Shown: positions 1 to 6,571 of the stretch, piece by piece
How the letters are laid out: each line of letters starts with the position of its first letter
How positions within the stretch are numbered: position 1 is the first letter of the stretch
Virus record (IMG/VR): IMGVR_UViG_3300034062_003529
Location: 1 to 22,039 of that record
DNA length: 22,039 nucleotides
Origin: a virus
Strand: one strand, 5' to 3'
The notes under the pieces: generated by a model
What the model was told of the DNA's origin: nothing
The model's database searches: none
What the model saw: only the letters and a program-made list of their open reading frames with translations
Program-made: the position numbers and the translations under genes

Positions 1-234
1 TACGAGTTCGCGGAAGGTCATCGCATCGGATACGAGGCCGGGCTCCGGGCGGGAAGTCTGCCGGACGGCGAGGTTGCGAGGGTGCTGCTTCCGTTGGGCG
101 TGACGGCACTGAGTAAAGTTGTTGACGGTCTCGGGAAGCATTTCGGGGATGATTTGAGAATGATGCAGCGGGGCGACTGGTTAATTTTCATTAAGCCGAA
201 CATCGAAGCGCAGACACCGCGAGGAAATCAATGA
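1..234 (+). CDS. C-terminal part of an unknown phage protein
   Basis: Frame 1 is open from the first base of the window and ends at TGA 232-234, giving the last 77 residues of a protein whose start lies to the left. The visible part has a short Gly/Ala segment (GYEAGLRAG), a mixed hydrophobic stretch and an acidic-basic tail. I recognise no domain. Its stop overlaps the next start as ATGA (231-234), so it is probably translated together with the DpdA-like gene. A small terminase subunit often lies upstream of the large subunit, but nothing in these residues shows that this is one. That the frame is coding rests mainly on its openness and on the coupled overlap. Confidence 0.55.
   Translation, partial: YEFAEGHRIGYEAGLRAGSLPDGEVARVLLPLGVTALSKVVDGLGKHFGDDLRMMQRGDWLIFIKPNIEAQTPRGNQ
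221..225 (+). promoter_or_regulatory. Shine-Dalgarno site for the DpdA-like gene
   Basis: GAGGA lies 5 bases before ATG 231 and 8 bases before a second ATG at 234, so either methionine could be used. It is one of the few clear ribosome-binding sites in the window, where most genes rely on overlap coupling. Confidence 0.5.
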
Positions 235-986
235 TGGAAACCACGACAGATACTCTACGAGCGGTTGATCTGCCGCGCCTGGTTGGGCCTTGTAAGCGTC
301 CATTGATGGTCATGCCTGCAAACCATTCATCGGCGATCATCCATTACTGGTCCGGCAAGTATCCCGGCAAACTGGGATGGTTGATCGGCCCTACAGCCCT
401 CCCCAAAACCAAGCTCCGGCCGTGGATGCCGTTTGCTCTCGACAACGATGCGTTTAGCGCATGGAGCAAGGGCCGCGAGTGGAGTGAATCGGCGTGGGTG
501 GGGATGTTGGACAGCGTAAAACTTTCGGGAATGGCACCTCGATGGGTGCTAGTGCCCGATGTCGTCGCAGATCGGGCCGCAACTCTGGCAAAGTGGGAGC
601 AATATGAACCAGTGGCAGCGCGCTACGGGTGGCAGCTCGCCATTGCTGTGCAAGATGGAATGACTCCCGCAGACCTTCCCGAGGGTGCGGTGATATTCGT
701 CGGGGGCACCACCGAATGGAAATGGCGCTCGCTGCCGATGTGGTGCGCGACTGGCCGCCGGGTGCATGTCGGTCGAGTAAATGAAGTTGCGAAACTGTTT
801 GTGTGTGAGCGCCTCGGTGTGGAGTCAGTGGACGGCACCGGATGGATGCAAGGCACTGAAACAGGAAGGCAGGCCAAAGCGCTTGGAGCGTGGCTGGCTG
901 GATCTCTCGTCGATCATGACTGTTTCGATTTTGCCCGTGCCATGGATAACGCCCAGGTGCGCGGGTATTGGCCCAACACGCGATAG
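231..986 (+). CDS. dpdA: DpdA-like 7-deazaguanine DNA transglycosylase
   Basis: The 251-residue protein looks like a phage member of the DpdA family, relatives of tRNA-guanine transglycosylase (TGT). These enzymes exchange guanine in DNA for a 7-deazaguanine precursor such as preQ0 and protect phage DNA from restriction. Visible motifs, in order: ALDNDAFSAW with D71 (matching the TGT general acid/base Asp), VPDVVAD with D110, VQDGM (140-144), VGGTTEWK (157-164, like the TGT substrate-pocket GG loop), HVGRVN (179-184) and SVDGT with D201 (candidate nucleophile). The spacing fits short DpdA forms. TGT's zinc-binding Cys cluster is not evident. It is coupled to the upstream gene and lies 49 bases before terminase. 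No preQ0 synthesis gene (folE, queD, queE, queC) is in the window, so the precursor would come from elsewhere in the phage or from the host. The substrate (DNA, not tRNA) is inferred from family membership. Confidence 0.82.
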   Translation: MMETTTDTLRAVDLPRLVGPCKRPLMVMPANHSSAIIHYWSGKYPGKLGWLIGPTALPKTKLRPWMPFALDNDAFSAWSKGREWSESAWVGMLDSVKLSGMAPRWVLVPDVVADRAATLAKWEQYEPVAARYGWQLAIAVQDGMTPADLPEGAVIFVGGTTEWKWRSLPMWCATGRRVHVGRVNEVAKLFVCERLGVESVDGTGWMQGTETGRQAKALGAWLAGSLVDHDCFDFARAMDNAQVRGYWPNTR

Positions 987-1016
987 CCACAAAAATTTGT
1001 GGCCGAATCGGATTCG
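986..1016. promoter_or_regulatory. Two adjacent inverted repeats between dpdA-like gene and terminase
   Basis: GCCACAAA-AA-TTTGTGGC (986-1003) is a perfect 8-bp palindrome. It is followed at once by CGAATC-G-GATTCG (1004-1016), a 6-bp one. CCACAAA recurs at 1018-1024. No T-tract follows, so an intrinsic terminator is unlikely. An operator, or an RNA structure over the terminase leader, fits better. The function is inferred. Confidence 0.4.
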
Positions 1017-1035
1017 TCCACAAACAAATTGACCA

Positions 1036-2646
1036 ATGACCGACCTCGACCAGCTCCGCGCCCTTCTGGCATCGAAAGCATGGCGAATGGCGAATCTCTA
1101 TCTCATCCTCGACGAGGACGGGAAGACGATTCCGTTCCGAATGCGAGGCGAGCAGGAGCAGTATCTGGCCGAGCGTCACAACCGGAACTTCATTCCCAAG
1201 GCGCGGAAGTTAGGTGTGTCCACCGCCATTGTGCTGGCGAACCTGGACGATTGCCTGTTCAACGCGAACCTCGCCGCCGGGATCATCGACCTCACCAAGG
1301 ACGATGCCTTCGCCAAGCTCGCGATGGCCCGGTTCGCGTGGGAGAACGGACACCTGCATCCTGATCCTGCCATCGGTGCGCTCTGGCGCTGGATCCGCAA
1401 GGCCAACCCGCTCGACAAGGATGCGGGCGGGGAGATGACCTGGGCGAACGGATCGAAGATCACGGCGGGGGTGGCCTTCACGGGCCGCACGCCGCAACGC
1501 CTGCACATTTCCGAGTTTGGGCCGATCTCCGCGAAGTTCCCGGCGAAAGCGACCGGGATCAAGCGAGGTGCGTTCAACTCCCTGCCGCCCGGCGGGATCA
1601 TCGACATCGAAACCACGATGGAAGGAGGGCAGTGGGGTGAGTGCTATGCCATCTTCCAACTGTCACTGGAGGCCGCAAAGCTCGACCGCCTGACTGCCTT
1701 AGACTGGAAGCTCCACTTCTTCCCATGGTGGGGCCATCCAAGCTATGTGCTGCCGGGCGTCAAGCCCTCACGGGCTGAGACGGCGGAGTATTTCGCCGGG
1801 CTTCGCGAACGCTACGGCATCGAGATTCCCCTCGACCGCCAGGCGTTCTACGAGCGCAGGAAGGCGGAGCAGGGGGAGGAAATGTGGCAGCAGTTTCCCA
1901 GCGTCATCGAAGAGGTGGATCGCCAGGTCGTGCCGGGCCAGATCTACCCGGAGATGAAGCGGATCCGCGCAGAGAAGCAGGTCGGCATCTTTTCTCCCGA
2001 AAAGGGATATCCCATGTTCACCGCATGGGATCTCGGATCCTCCGACAACATGGCAGGCTGCCTGATCCAGCCCGCCGGGAAGGCCCACAACTTCCTCGAC
2101 GGAGCCGTGGGCGAGGGCGCCGGAGCCGGGGGTGTGGCCGAGGTCATTCGGTCATGGGAGCGGACGCATGGCGAGATTCTCGCGCATTTCCTCCCGCACG
2201 ATTGCGAGATCACCGACAAGGGGAGTGGCAAGACCTACCTCCAGCAATTGGTCGAGGCCGGGATCCCGAGGAAGAGCATTGTCGTCGTCCCGCGCATTCC
2301 CGACCTCTGGGTCGGCATCGAGGAGGTCCGCCGCATCCTGCCAAACTGCTGGTTCCACGCAAGGATGGACGAGCCCATCTACTCCGAGACCGGCGCGAAG
2401 CTCCCGAGCCTGGTGGGGCGTCTCGAGGGATACAGGAAAAAGCTCGACCAATCCACCGGCATTCTGCGCTCGGTCCCGGTGCATGACCTGTGCAGTCACT
2501 TTGCGGATTCCGTCCGCACCTACGCGGAGGCGCTCAGTCGAGACTTGGTTCGCGGGTCCGCCGTCCGCTTCAAGAAGGCGACGGTCGTAGACGGGTTCCG
2601 GGGTGAGGAGCGCCCGGTGCGGAAAAACGTCCAGATCCTGTCATGA
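1036..2646 (+). CDS. terL: Terminase large subunit
   Basis: The 536-residue protein is the DNA-packaging ATPase/nuclease that docks on the portal. The N-terminal ATPase domain shows KARKLGVST (55-63), a Walker A variant of the KARQLGxST type found in many phage terminases, without the usual GK pair. Walker B is RLHISEFG (155-162) with catalytic E160, followed by a coupling segment around DIETTMEG (190-197). The C-terminal RNase H-like nuclease begins at MFTAWDLGSSDN (327-338) with D332. It continues at HFLPHDCE with D389 and ends at SHFADSVRTYAEA with H488 and D491. The length is normal for the family. There is no obvious Shine-Dalgarno site before ATG 1036; the leader carries two inverted repeats. 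The stop overlaps the next start as ATGA. No small subunit is recognisable in the window. Confidence 0.93.
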   Translation: MTDLDQLRALLASKAWRMANLYLILDEDGKTIPFRMRGEQEQYLAERHNRNFIPKARKLGVSTAIVLANLDDCLFNANLAAGIIDLTKDDAFAKLAMARFAWENGHLHPDPAIGALWRWIRKANPLDKDAGGEMTWANGSKITAGVAFTGRTPQRLHISEFGPISAKFPAKATGIKRGAFNSLPPGGIIDIETTMEGGQWGECYAIFQLSLEAAKLDRLTALDWKLHFFPWWGHPSYVLPGVKPSRAETAEYFAGLRERYGIEIPLDRQAFYERRKAEQGEEMWQQFPSVIEEVDRQVVPGQIYPEMKRIRAEKQVGIFSPEKGYPMFTAWDLGSSDNMAGCLIQPAGKAHNFLDGAVGEGAGAGGVAEVIRSWERTHGEILAHFLPHDCEITDKGSGKTYLQQLVEAGIPRKSIVVVPRIPDLWVGIEEVRRILPNCWFHARMDEPIYSETGAKLPSLVGRLEGYRKKLDQSTGILRSVPVHDLCSHFADSVRTYAEALSRDLVRGSAVRFKKATVVDGFRGEERPVRKNVQILS

Positions 2647-3107
2647 CTCCAGTCCTTCGAGCTGCTGATTGGCATTCCCGACAACCCGAGTGCGAACCGT
2701 TCAGCGAGGCGCTGCTAGCGCATCTGCATTGCGGGTATGTCATTGCAACGCCCGAGGTCTTCCTGCTTTTCCGGCCAGTCGATTCCCGCGCCGACACCTT
2801 CCTTTTCGATGACCCATGGCATGAATTCGAGGAGTCCGAGTGCGACACATGGCACTGCTATTTGGCCGCCGGTGACCTGACCCAGTTCCATCAGTTTGTC
2901 CCGTTCGACCTGCCGTTTTTTTCCTATGTCCGAAAAAACCGCTTGCGCGTCAGACCTTTGACGCAAAGCCGAGTTCTTTATGGGCGGAAAACAGAAACTC
3001 GCGAAACAGCAGGCGAAGGCCAACCTTTTGTCGCAGCAGTCCATCCGACAGCAGGCGGCGGCCAACCGACAGGCGCAAAGGATTGCGCAACAGGCAGCAG
3101 CCGCTGA
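2643..3107 (+). CDS. Small protein between terminase and portal, unknown function
   Basis: The 154-residue ORF starts at an ATGA overlap with the terminase stop. Its body (1-105) is rich in aromatic and acidic residues, for example FDDPWHEFEE and DTWHCYLAAGD, and leads into VPFDLPFFSYVRKNRLR. That layout resembles small proteins often found between terminase and portal in podoviruses, some of which are called acetyltransferase-like. I cannot confirm any enzymatic motif. Residues from about 113 overlap the next gene by 128 bases in another frame and look like low-complexity read-through of it. The true end may therefore be shorter, or the overlap may be real. A 32-nt repeat (2939-2970) lies inside the coding frame, just after a T7 run (2916-2922) and an A6 run (2932-2937). 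Confidence 0.6.
   Translation: MTPVLRAADWHSRQPECEPFSEALLAHLHCGYVIATPEVFLLFRPVDSRADTFLFDDPWHEFEESECDTWHCYLAAGDLTQFHQFVPFDLPFFSYVRKNRLRVRPLTQSRVLYGRKTETRETAGEGQPFVAAVHPTAGGGQPTGAKDCATGSSR
2939..2970. repeat. 32-nt hairpin repeat, copy 1
   Basis: This matches 6410-6441 with one mismatch in 32 bases. It folds as outer GCTT/AAGC (2941-2944 with 2966-2969), a small internal loop, then inner GCGTCA/TGACGC around a 6-base loop. It is preceded by an A run and ends 9 bases before the start at 2980. There is no T-tract on the + strand; read on the - strand, a T6 run follows the hairpin. The role (promoter, operator, processing site or terminator) is unknown. Confidence 0.75.
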
Positions 3108-3336
3108 CCGGCGGTTCCAGGCGCAGCAGAACCAGCGCATGAGCGAGGTCGAGCGGCGATCCGCCGAGGCGCTTGCGGCGATGAAGGACAATCAAGATGT
3201 CCGCACCGACTTCATCGAGGACGAGGAGGCCATGCGCCGCCGTCGAGGAGGAGCAGGTGCCGGTGGTGGTGGTGGTTACGGTTTCGCCCGTCCCATGGGC
3301 AGTGGCCTCGGAGGTTCCCCGAGCAAGCTGGGATGA
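2980..3336 (+). CDS. Q/A-rich helical small protein upstream of portal, unknown function
   Basis: The protein has 118 residues. Positions 5-70 are almost entirely Gln, Ala, Arg and Lys, probably one long helix or coiled coil. An acidic segment follows around DFIEDEEAM, then an Arg cluster (MRRRRGG) and a Gly-rich tail ending GGSPSKLG. The composition suggests a structural or assembly partner, not an enzyme. I recognise no family. Its stop overlaps the portal start as ATGA, so portal translation is probably coupled to it, which supports it being real. The start ATG 2980 has no Shine-Dalgarno site and follows the hairpin repeat. The upstream gene overlaps its first 128 bases in another frame. 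Confidence 0.65.
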   Translation: MGGKQKLAKQQAKANLLSQQSIRQQAAANRQAQRIAQQAAAADRRFQAQQNQRMSEVERRSAEALAAMKDNQDVRTDFIEDEEAMRRRRGGAGAGGGGGYGFARPMGSGLGGSPSKLG

Positions 3337-4967
3337 CCGATGCCGCCCAAATCTTGCAACGCTACAAGGCCGCCGAATCGGTGCGCCTGGCGATGTGTTC
3401 GATCTGGCGCGATGTCGGAGCCTACGGTGATCCGCTCAACCGGCAGATCGGCATGGACACCGCGACCGTAGGCTGGTCGCCGTCCCTGGCTGGTCAGGCG
3501 CAGATTTTTGACTCGACCCTTCGGCAGGCTGCGATGACCTACGCCGCCGGGTGCATGTCGTGGATCACTCCGGCGGAAACGAAGTGGTTTGCCTACACTG
3601 CACCGCGATTCCTGCGGGGCGATGACGCCGCGAAAAGCTGGTATTCCGAATGTTCCGACATCGCGTCCGAGGTGCTGGCCGGGACCAACTTCTACAGCCA
3701 GGTCCACGATGTTTACATGCAGGACGGCATCTACGGAACCTCGGGGCTGTTTGTCCGCGAGAACGTCCGCTACGGCCTGCACTTCGAGTCCATGCAGATC
3801 TCGGAGTATTCCATCCTCGAAAACCACCTCGGGGATGTGGACACCGTGTTCCGGGTCAAAAAGTATTCTGCCCGCCAGATGGCCGATGACTTCGGGGAGA
3901 AGAACCTGCCGCACGAAGTGGCGCAGTGTCTCGGCTACCCGCTCAAGGAGCGCAACGAGGACCATGAGGTCATCCACTGCATTTCCGAGCGCAAGGACCG
4001 CGACCGATACCGCAAGAACGTGCAGAACGCGCCGTGGGCCTCGGTCTGGATTCACAAAGCGTCCGAGAAGATCCTGCGGGAAAGCGGCTTCTACGAGCCC
4101 CCTTTCTGCGTCCACCGACACCTCCCGTGGGGACGCACGCCCTACGGTCGAAGCCCCGGAATGGAGTCGCTCTACGACACCAGGACGCTGAACTACATGC
4201 AGCAGCAGCTCGACACCTTGGTCGAGAAGCAGGTTTCCCCGCCGGTCATCGCTCCGGCCAACTTCGAGGGAACCATCGACTTGCGGGCTCGCGGCATCAC
4301 CTACACGCCCGACATGAATTCCCGTCCTCAGTATTTCGGGGAGCCGGGCAACTACATGATCGGGGAGGACCGAACCGAGTTCCGCAAGCGGCAGATCAAC
4401 AACGCTTTCCATGTCGAGCTGTTCCAAGCCTTGGCCTCGGTTCCCATCGGCAAGCAAATGACCGCCGAGGAGGTGCGCCAGCGCCGCAACGACCGGCTCC
4501 CGAACTTCTCCCCGACCTTCGCTCGAAAGACCCGCGAGATCTGCGATCCGATCATGCGCCAGGTCTTCTCGGTGCTGGCCAAGGCCGGGGCATTCCCGCC
4601 CGCTCCGCGTCAATTAATGCAGAACCTTGGCAACGGGGAGGTCTTCATCCCAGACCCGAACATCGTCTACTCCTCGCGCATGGCTCTGGCGCTCCAGACC
4701 ATCCACAATGACGCCTTTGTGGATGCCATGACCATGGCGGGGAACATCGCGAACGTGCGGCCCGATGTCCTCGACAACCTCAATATCGACGACGGGTTCC
4801 GAAACTACGCCCGCAACCTCGGCGTCCTTGAATCCTCCATCGTCCCCGAGCGCATTCGCGATCAGATGCGGATGGCGAGGGCGCAGGCGCAGGCGCAGGC
4901 CGAGCGGGAAATGTCGATGTTGGATGAGGCGGAGGGTGTCGCCAAGCTTGCCCAGGCCGCCGCATGA
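3333..4967 (+). CDS. Portal (head-tail connector) protein
   Basis: The 544-residue protein belongs to the podovirus head-to-tail connecting family (T7 gp8 type). It would form the dodecameric ring at one vertex through which terminase packages DNA and to which the tail adaptor binds. The N-terminal signature is clear: IFDSTLRQAAMTYAAG (58-73), then MSWITPAETKWF (75-86). Conserved aromatic and Gly segments follow (HDVYMQDGIYGTSGLFVREN, 125-144), then an HLPWGRTPYGRSPG segment before the wing and crown region. The C-terminus is helical with an AQAQAQA run and an Ala-rich end, typical of a portal barrel. The length matches T7 gp8 (about 536). It is coupled to both neighbours by ATGA overlaps. 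Confidence 0.92.
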   Translation: MTDAAQILQRYKAAESVRLAMCSIWRDVGAYGDPLNRQIGMDTATVGWSPSLAGQAQIFDSTLRQAAMTYAAGCMSWITPAETKWFAYTAPRFLRGDDAAKSWYSECSDIASEVLAGTNFYSQVHDVYMQDGIYGTSGLFVRENVRYGLHFESMQISEYSILENHLGDVDTVFRVKKYSARQMADDFGEKNLPHEVAQCLGYPLKERNEDHEVIHCISERKDRDRYRKNVQNAPWASVWIHKASEKILRESGFYEPPFCVHRHLPWGRTPYGRSPGMESLYDTRTLNYMQQQLDTLVEKQVSPPVIAPANFEGTIDLRARGITYTPDMNSRPQYFGEPGNYMIGEDRTEFRKRQINNAFHVELFQALASVPIGKQMTAEEVRQRRNDRLPNFSPTFARKTREICDPIMRQVFSVLAKAGAFPPAPRQLMQNLGNGEVFIPDPNIVYSSRMALALQTIHNDAFVDAMTMAGNIANVRPDVLDNLNIDDGFRNYARNLGVLESSIVPERIRDQMRMARAQAQAQAEREMSMLDEAEGVAKLAQAAA

Positions 4968-5257
4968 GCATTGACGACATCATCTTCGCCCGCCGACCGG
5001 GGGAGGACGACGAGGCCCACGCCAACAGGGTGGCCGATTCCGAGCGCATCTTTCGAAACGTCCTTGCCAATGTTGACGGCCACCGCCTCATCAACCTCCT
5101 CATCAACGCCCGAAACCCGTTCGCTCCCCGGTTCCGCGAGGGATCGACGCCGGAGATGGCAGCCTACCGGGACGGTCAGGCGGATGTCGTTTCGATGCTG
5201 GTGACCCGAGGAACCAATCTCGCCATTTCCAAGCCTGACGACTACCACCACCAATGA
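4964..5257 (+). CDS. Small Bbp19-like phage protein
   Basis: The 97-residue protein overlaps the portal stop (ATGA 4964-4967). The central part, RIFRNVLANVDGHRLINLL, followed by a Pro/Phe segment and YRDGQADVVSML, fits the pattern of the small Bbp19-like domain of podovirus structural clusters: F...G..vl..L, then a spacer and eGqrdvv..i. The exact role of that family is not well defined; the portal-scaffold neighbourhood suggests capsid assembly. The match is by eye on a short pattern. An unrelated helical protein remains possible. Confidence 0.6.
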   Translation: MSIDDIIFARRPGEDDEAHANRVADSERIFRNVLANVDGHRLINLLINARNPFAPRFREGSTPEMAAYRDGQADVVSMLVTRGTNLAISKPDDYHHQ

Positions 5258-5571
5258 CCACCGAAGAAAAGAAAGCCGCCCTTGAGGAGGCGGGAATCAA
5301 AGTCCGCAGCAATGCGACCGACAAACTCATCGAGCGCATGTATGCCGAGGAGTTCCCCGAGCCCAAGGTTGAGACGGTCGAGGAGCTGAAGGCCGCGCCC
5401 GCGAAGAAGGCCGCGCCCGCATCGAGCCGCATGGCCGAGTTTTTCGCGTTCCTTGAAGCGCACGCCGATCCGACCTTCGGGGACAAGACGCCGGTGGTCG
5501 TCGCCTGGGCGCGAGCCAATCTCAGTCCCGAGGAATTTGAAGCCCGTTACAAAGGGAGGACCATTCCATGA
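5254..5571 (+). CDS. Small protein with HeH/LEM-like N-terminus
   Basis: The 105-residue protein is coupled to both neighbours by ATGA overlaps. Residues 5-32 (AALEEAGIKVRS then ATDKLIERMYAEE) have the helix-extended loop-helix look of HeH/LEM/SAP-like small domains common in phage accessory proteins. A Pro/Ala/Lys linker (about 36-57) and a second helical region (59-105) follow. HeH-type domains sometimes bind DNA or proteins. Here the position between portal and scaffold suggests an assembly or virion role, but no function can be fixed. The domain call is tentative. Confidence 0.6.
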   Translation: MTTEEKKAALEEAGIKVRSNATDKLIERMYAEEFPEPKVETVEELKAAPAKKAAPASSRMAEFFAFLEAHADPTFGDKTPVVVAWARANLSPEEFEARYKGRTIP

Positions 5572-6392
5572 GCGAGGAAGCCATGACGATTGCGCCGACG
5601 GGGGAGGCTGCGACCTCGACCGTCATGACGACCGGGACCGCCGACATCACAACAACCGCACCACCGTCCATCTTTTCGGACGGCTACCGCTTCGCCGCAG
5701 GGTGGGCTGATTCGGTGGGCGAGCCGACCCTGTCGAAGTTCGACGGCAAGGAGGTCAACGACCTGGCCAAGGCGTATGCCAACCTCGAAAAGCTGGCCAG
5801 CCGCAAGACCGAGGGCATGGTTCGCATCCCGACCGAAACCTCGACGCCCGAGGAGATCGCCGCCTATCGAACCGCCGTCGGCGCTCCCGAGGATCCCACT
5901 GGCTACACGGCCACCTTCCCCGAGGGAATGGAATCCCATGCCGAGGCGCTGAGTCCGTTCCAGGAGATCTTCCACAAGCACAGTGGGAGCCCAGCGCTCT
6001 ACCAGGAGGCGGTCGCGAAGTGGGCGCAGATCGAGGCCGAGCAGCTTCAAGCCGTGCAGTCAGCCGAGCGGCAACTGGTCAACGAATGGGGGGACGATTT
6101 CGAGTATCGAATCGGGGACATCGAAGCACGCACCAAGGACGTCCTCGACCTGAGTCAGCCGTTTCTTTCGCGCGTCGATGTCCTGCGAGCCCTCGACCTG
6201 TTCGCCGCCGATTTCCGGCCCGATTCCACCGGCATGGATCGACCCAGTGCGGCCACATCAAGCCTTGAGGACCAGATCTCGCAGATCTTGGCAAGCCCCA
6301 GCTATCGAAGCGGTCAGGACAAGGGTGCGAGGGATCGACTCCATGCGCTCTATCGCGAACAGGCCGCCCGCGAGGCGGCGACGAGGCGCTGA
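5568..6392 (+). CDS. Putative capsid scaffolding protein
   Basis: This 274-residue acidic, largely helical protein lies directly before the major capsid gene, the usual place of the scaffold in T7-like phages (gp9 position). The first 35 residues are Thr/Ala-rich and disordered. A conserved-looking segment follows: RIPTETSTPEEIAAYR (86-101) and VGAPEDPTGY (104-113), a signature seen in many phage scaffold-like proteins. The rest is predicted helix, and the end is basic (LYREQAAREAATRR), as expected for a scaffold tail that contacts the capsid protein. There is no protease motif. It starts at an ATGA overlap. The call rests on position, composition and the signature. Confidence 0.75.
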   Translation: MSEEAMTIAPTGEAATSTVMTTGTADITTTAPPSIFSDGYRFAAGWADSVGEPTLSKFDGKEVNDLAKAYANLEKLASRKTEGMVRIPTETSTPEEIAAYRTAVGAPEDPTGYTATFPEGMESHAEALSPFQEIFHKHSGSPALYQEAVAKWAQIEAEQLQAVQSAERQLVNEWGDDFEYRIGDIEARTKDVLDLSQPFLSRVDVLRALDLFAADFRPDSTGMDRPSAATSSLEDQISQILASPSYRSGQDKGARDRLHALYREQAAREAATRR

Positions 6393-6571
6393 GTATTTTC
6401 CGAAAATTTCCGCTTGCGCGTCTGACCTTTGACGCAAAGCCCTGATCAATAGTTCTTCAACTGGCCCTCTGAAATGGGGACAACCCGACGAAGGCACGCA
6501 TCTCAAGCGCGGCCCGATCCCGGACAACCGAAGCGGCGGAGCAATCCACCTCTCAAACCCATTTCACCATC
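6393..6571. other. 179-bp leader of the capsid gene
   Basis: This is the longest gap without a protein gene in the window. It opens with TTTTCCGAAAA and copy 2 of the 32-nt hairpin repeat (6410-6441). The remaining 130 bases to ATG 6572 show no convincing sigma70 boxes, no clear stem-loop and no Shine-Dalgarno site. A long untranslated leader for a highly expressed gene, with transcription starting near the repeat, is a reasonable inference. Confidence 0.4.
6410..6441. repeat. 32-nt hairpin repeat, copy 2
   Basis: This is the second copy of the element at 2939-2970, differing only by T for A at 6423. That change breaks the top pair of the inner stem but leaves GCGTC/GACGC and the outer GCTT/AAGC intact. 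It lies 17 bases after the scaffold stop and 130 bases before the capsid start. Flanking TAT-TCCGAAAA sequence is also shared with copy 1, apart from small gaps. Confidence 0.75.

Noticed and set aside
454-1179. 241-codon open frame on the - strand across dpdA and the terminase start
   Set aside because: It runs through two well-supported genes and their palindromic spacer and has Arg/Pro/His-rich, domain-free composition.
2926-2961. Tiny ORF (11 codons) ending in the hairpin repeat, with a similar C-terminal peptide in the second copy
   Set aside because: The shared peptide end follows automatically from the shared nucleotide repeat. There is no ribosome site, and the second copy has no matching start.
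3276-4613. 445-codon open frame on the - strand opposite the portal gene
   Set aside because: The + strand frame is a clear portal protein. GC-rich codons create long antisense frames; the translation has no domain signature and no ribosome site or gene neighbours on that strand.
6442-6571. Possible sigma70 promoter in the capsid leader
   Set aside because: TTGACG occurs in the repeat (6430-6435), but I found no acceptable -10 box at 16-18 bases, so I do not annotate a promoter.
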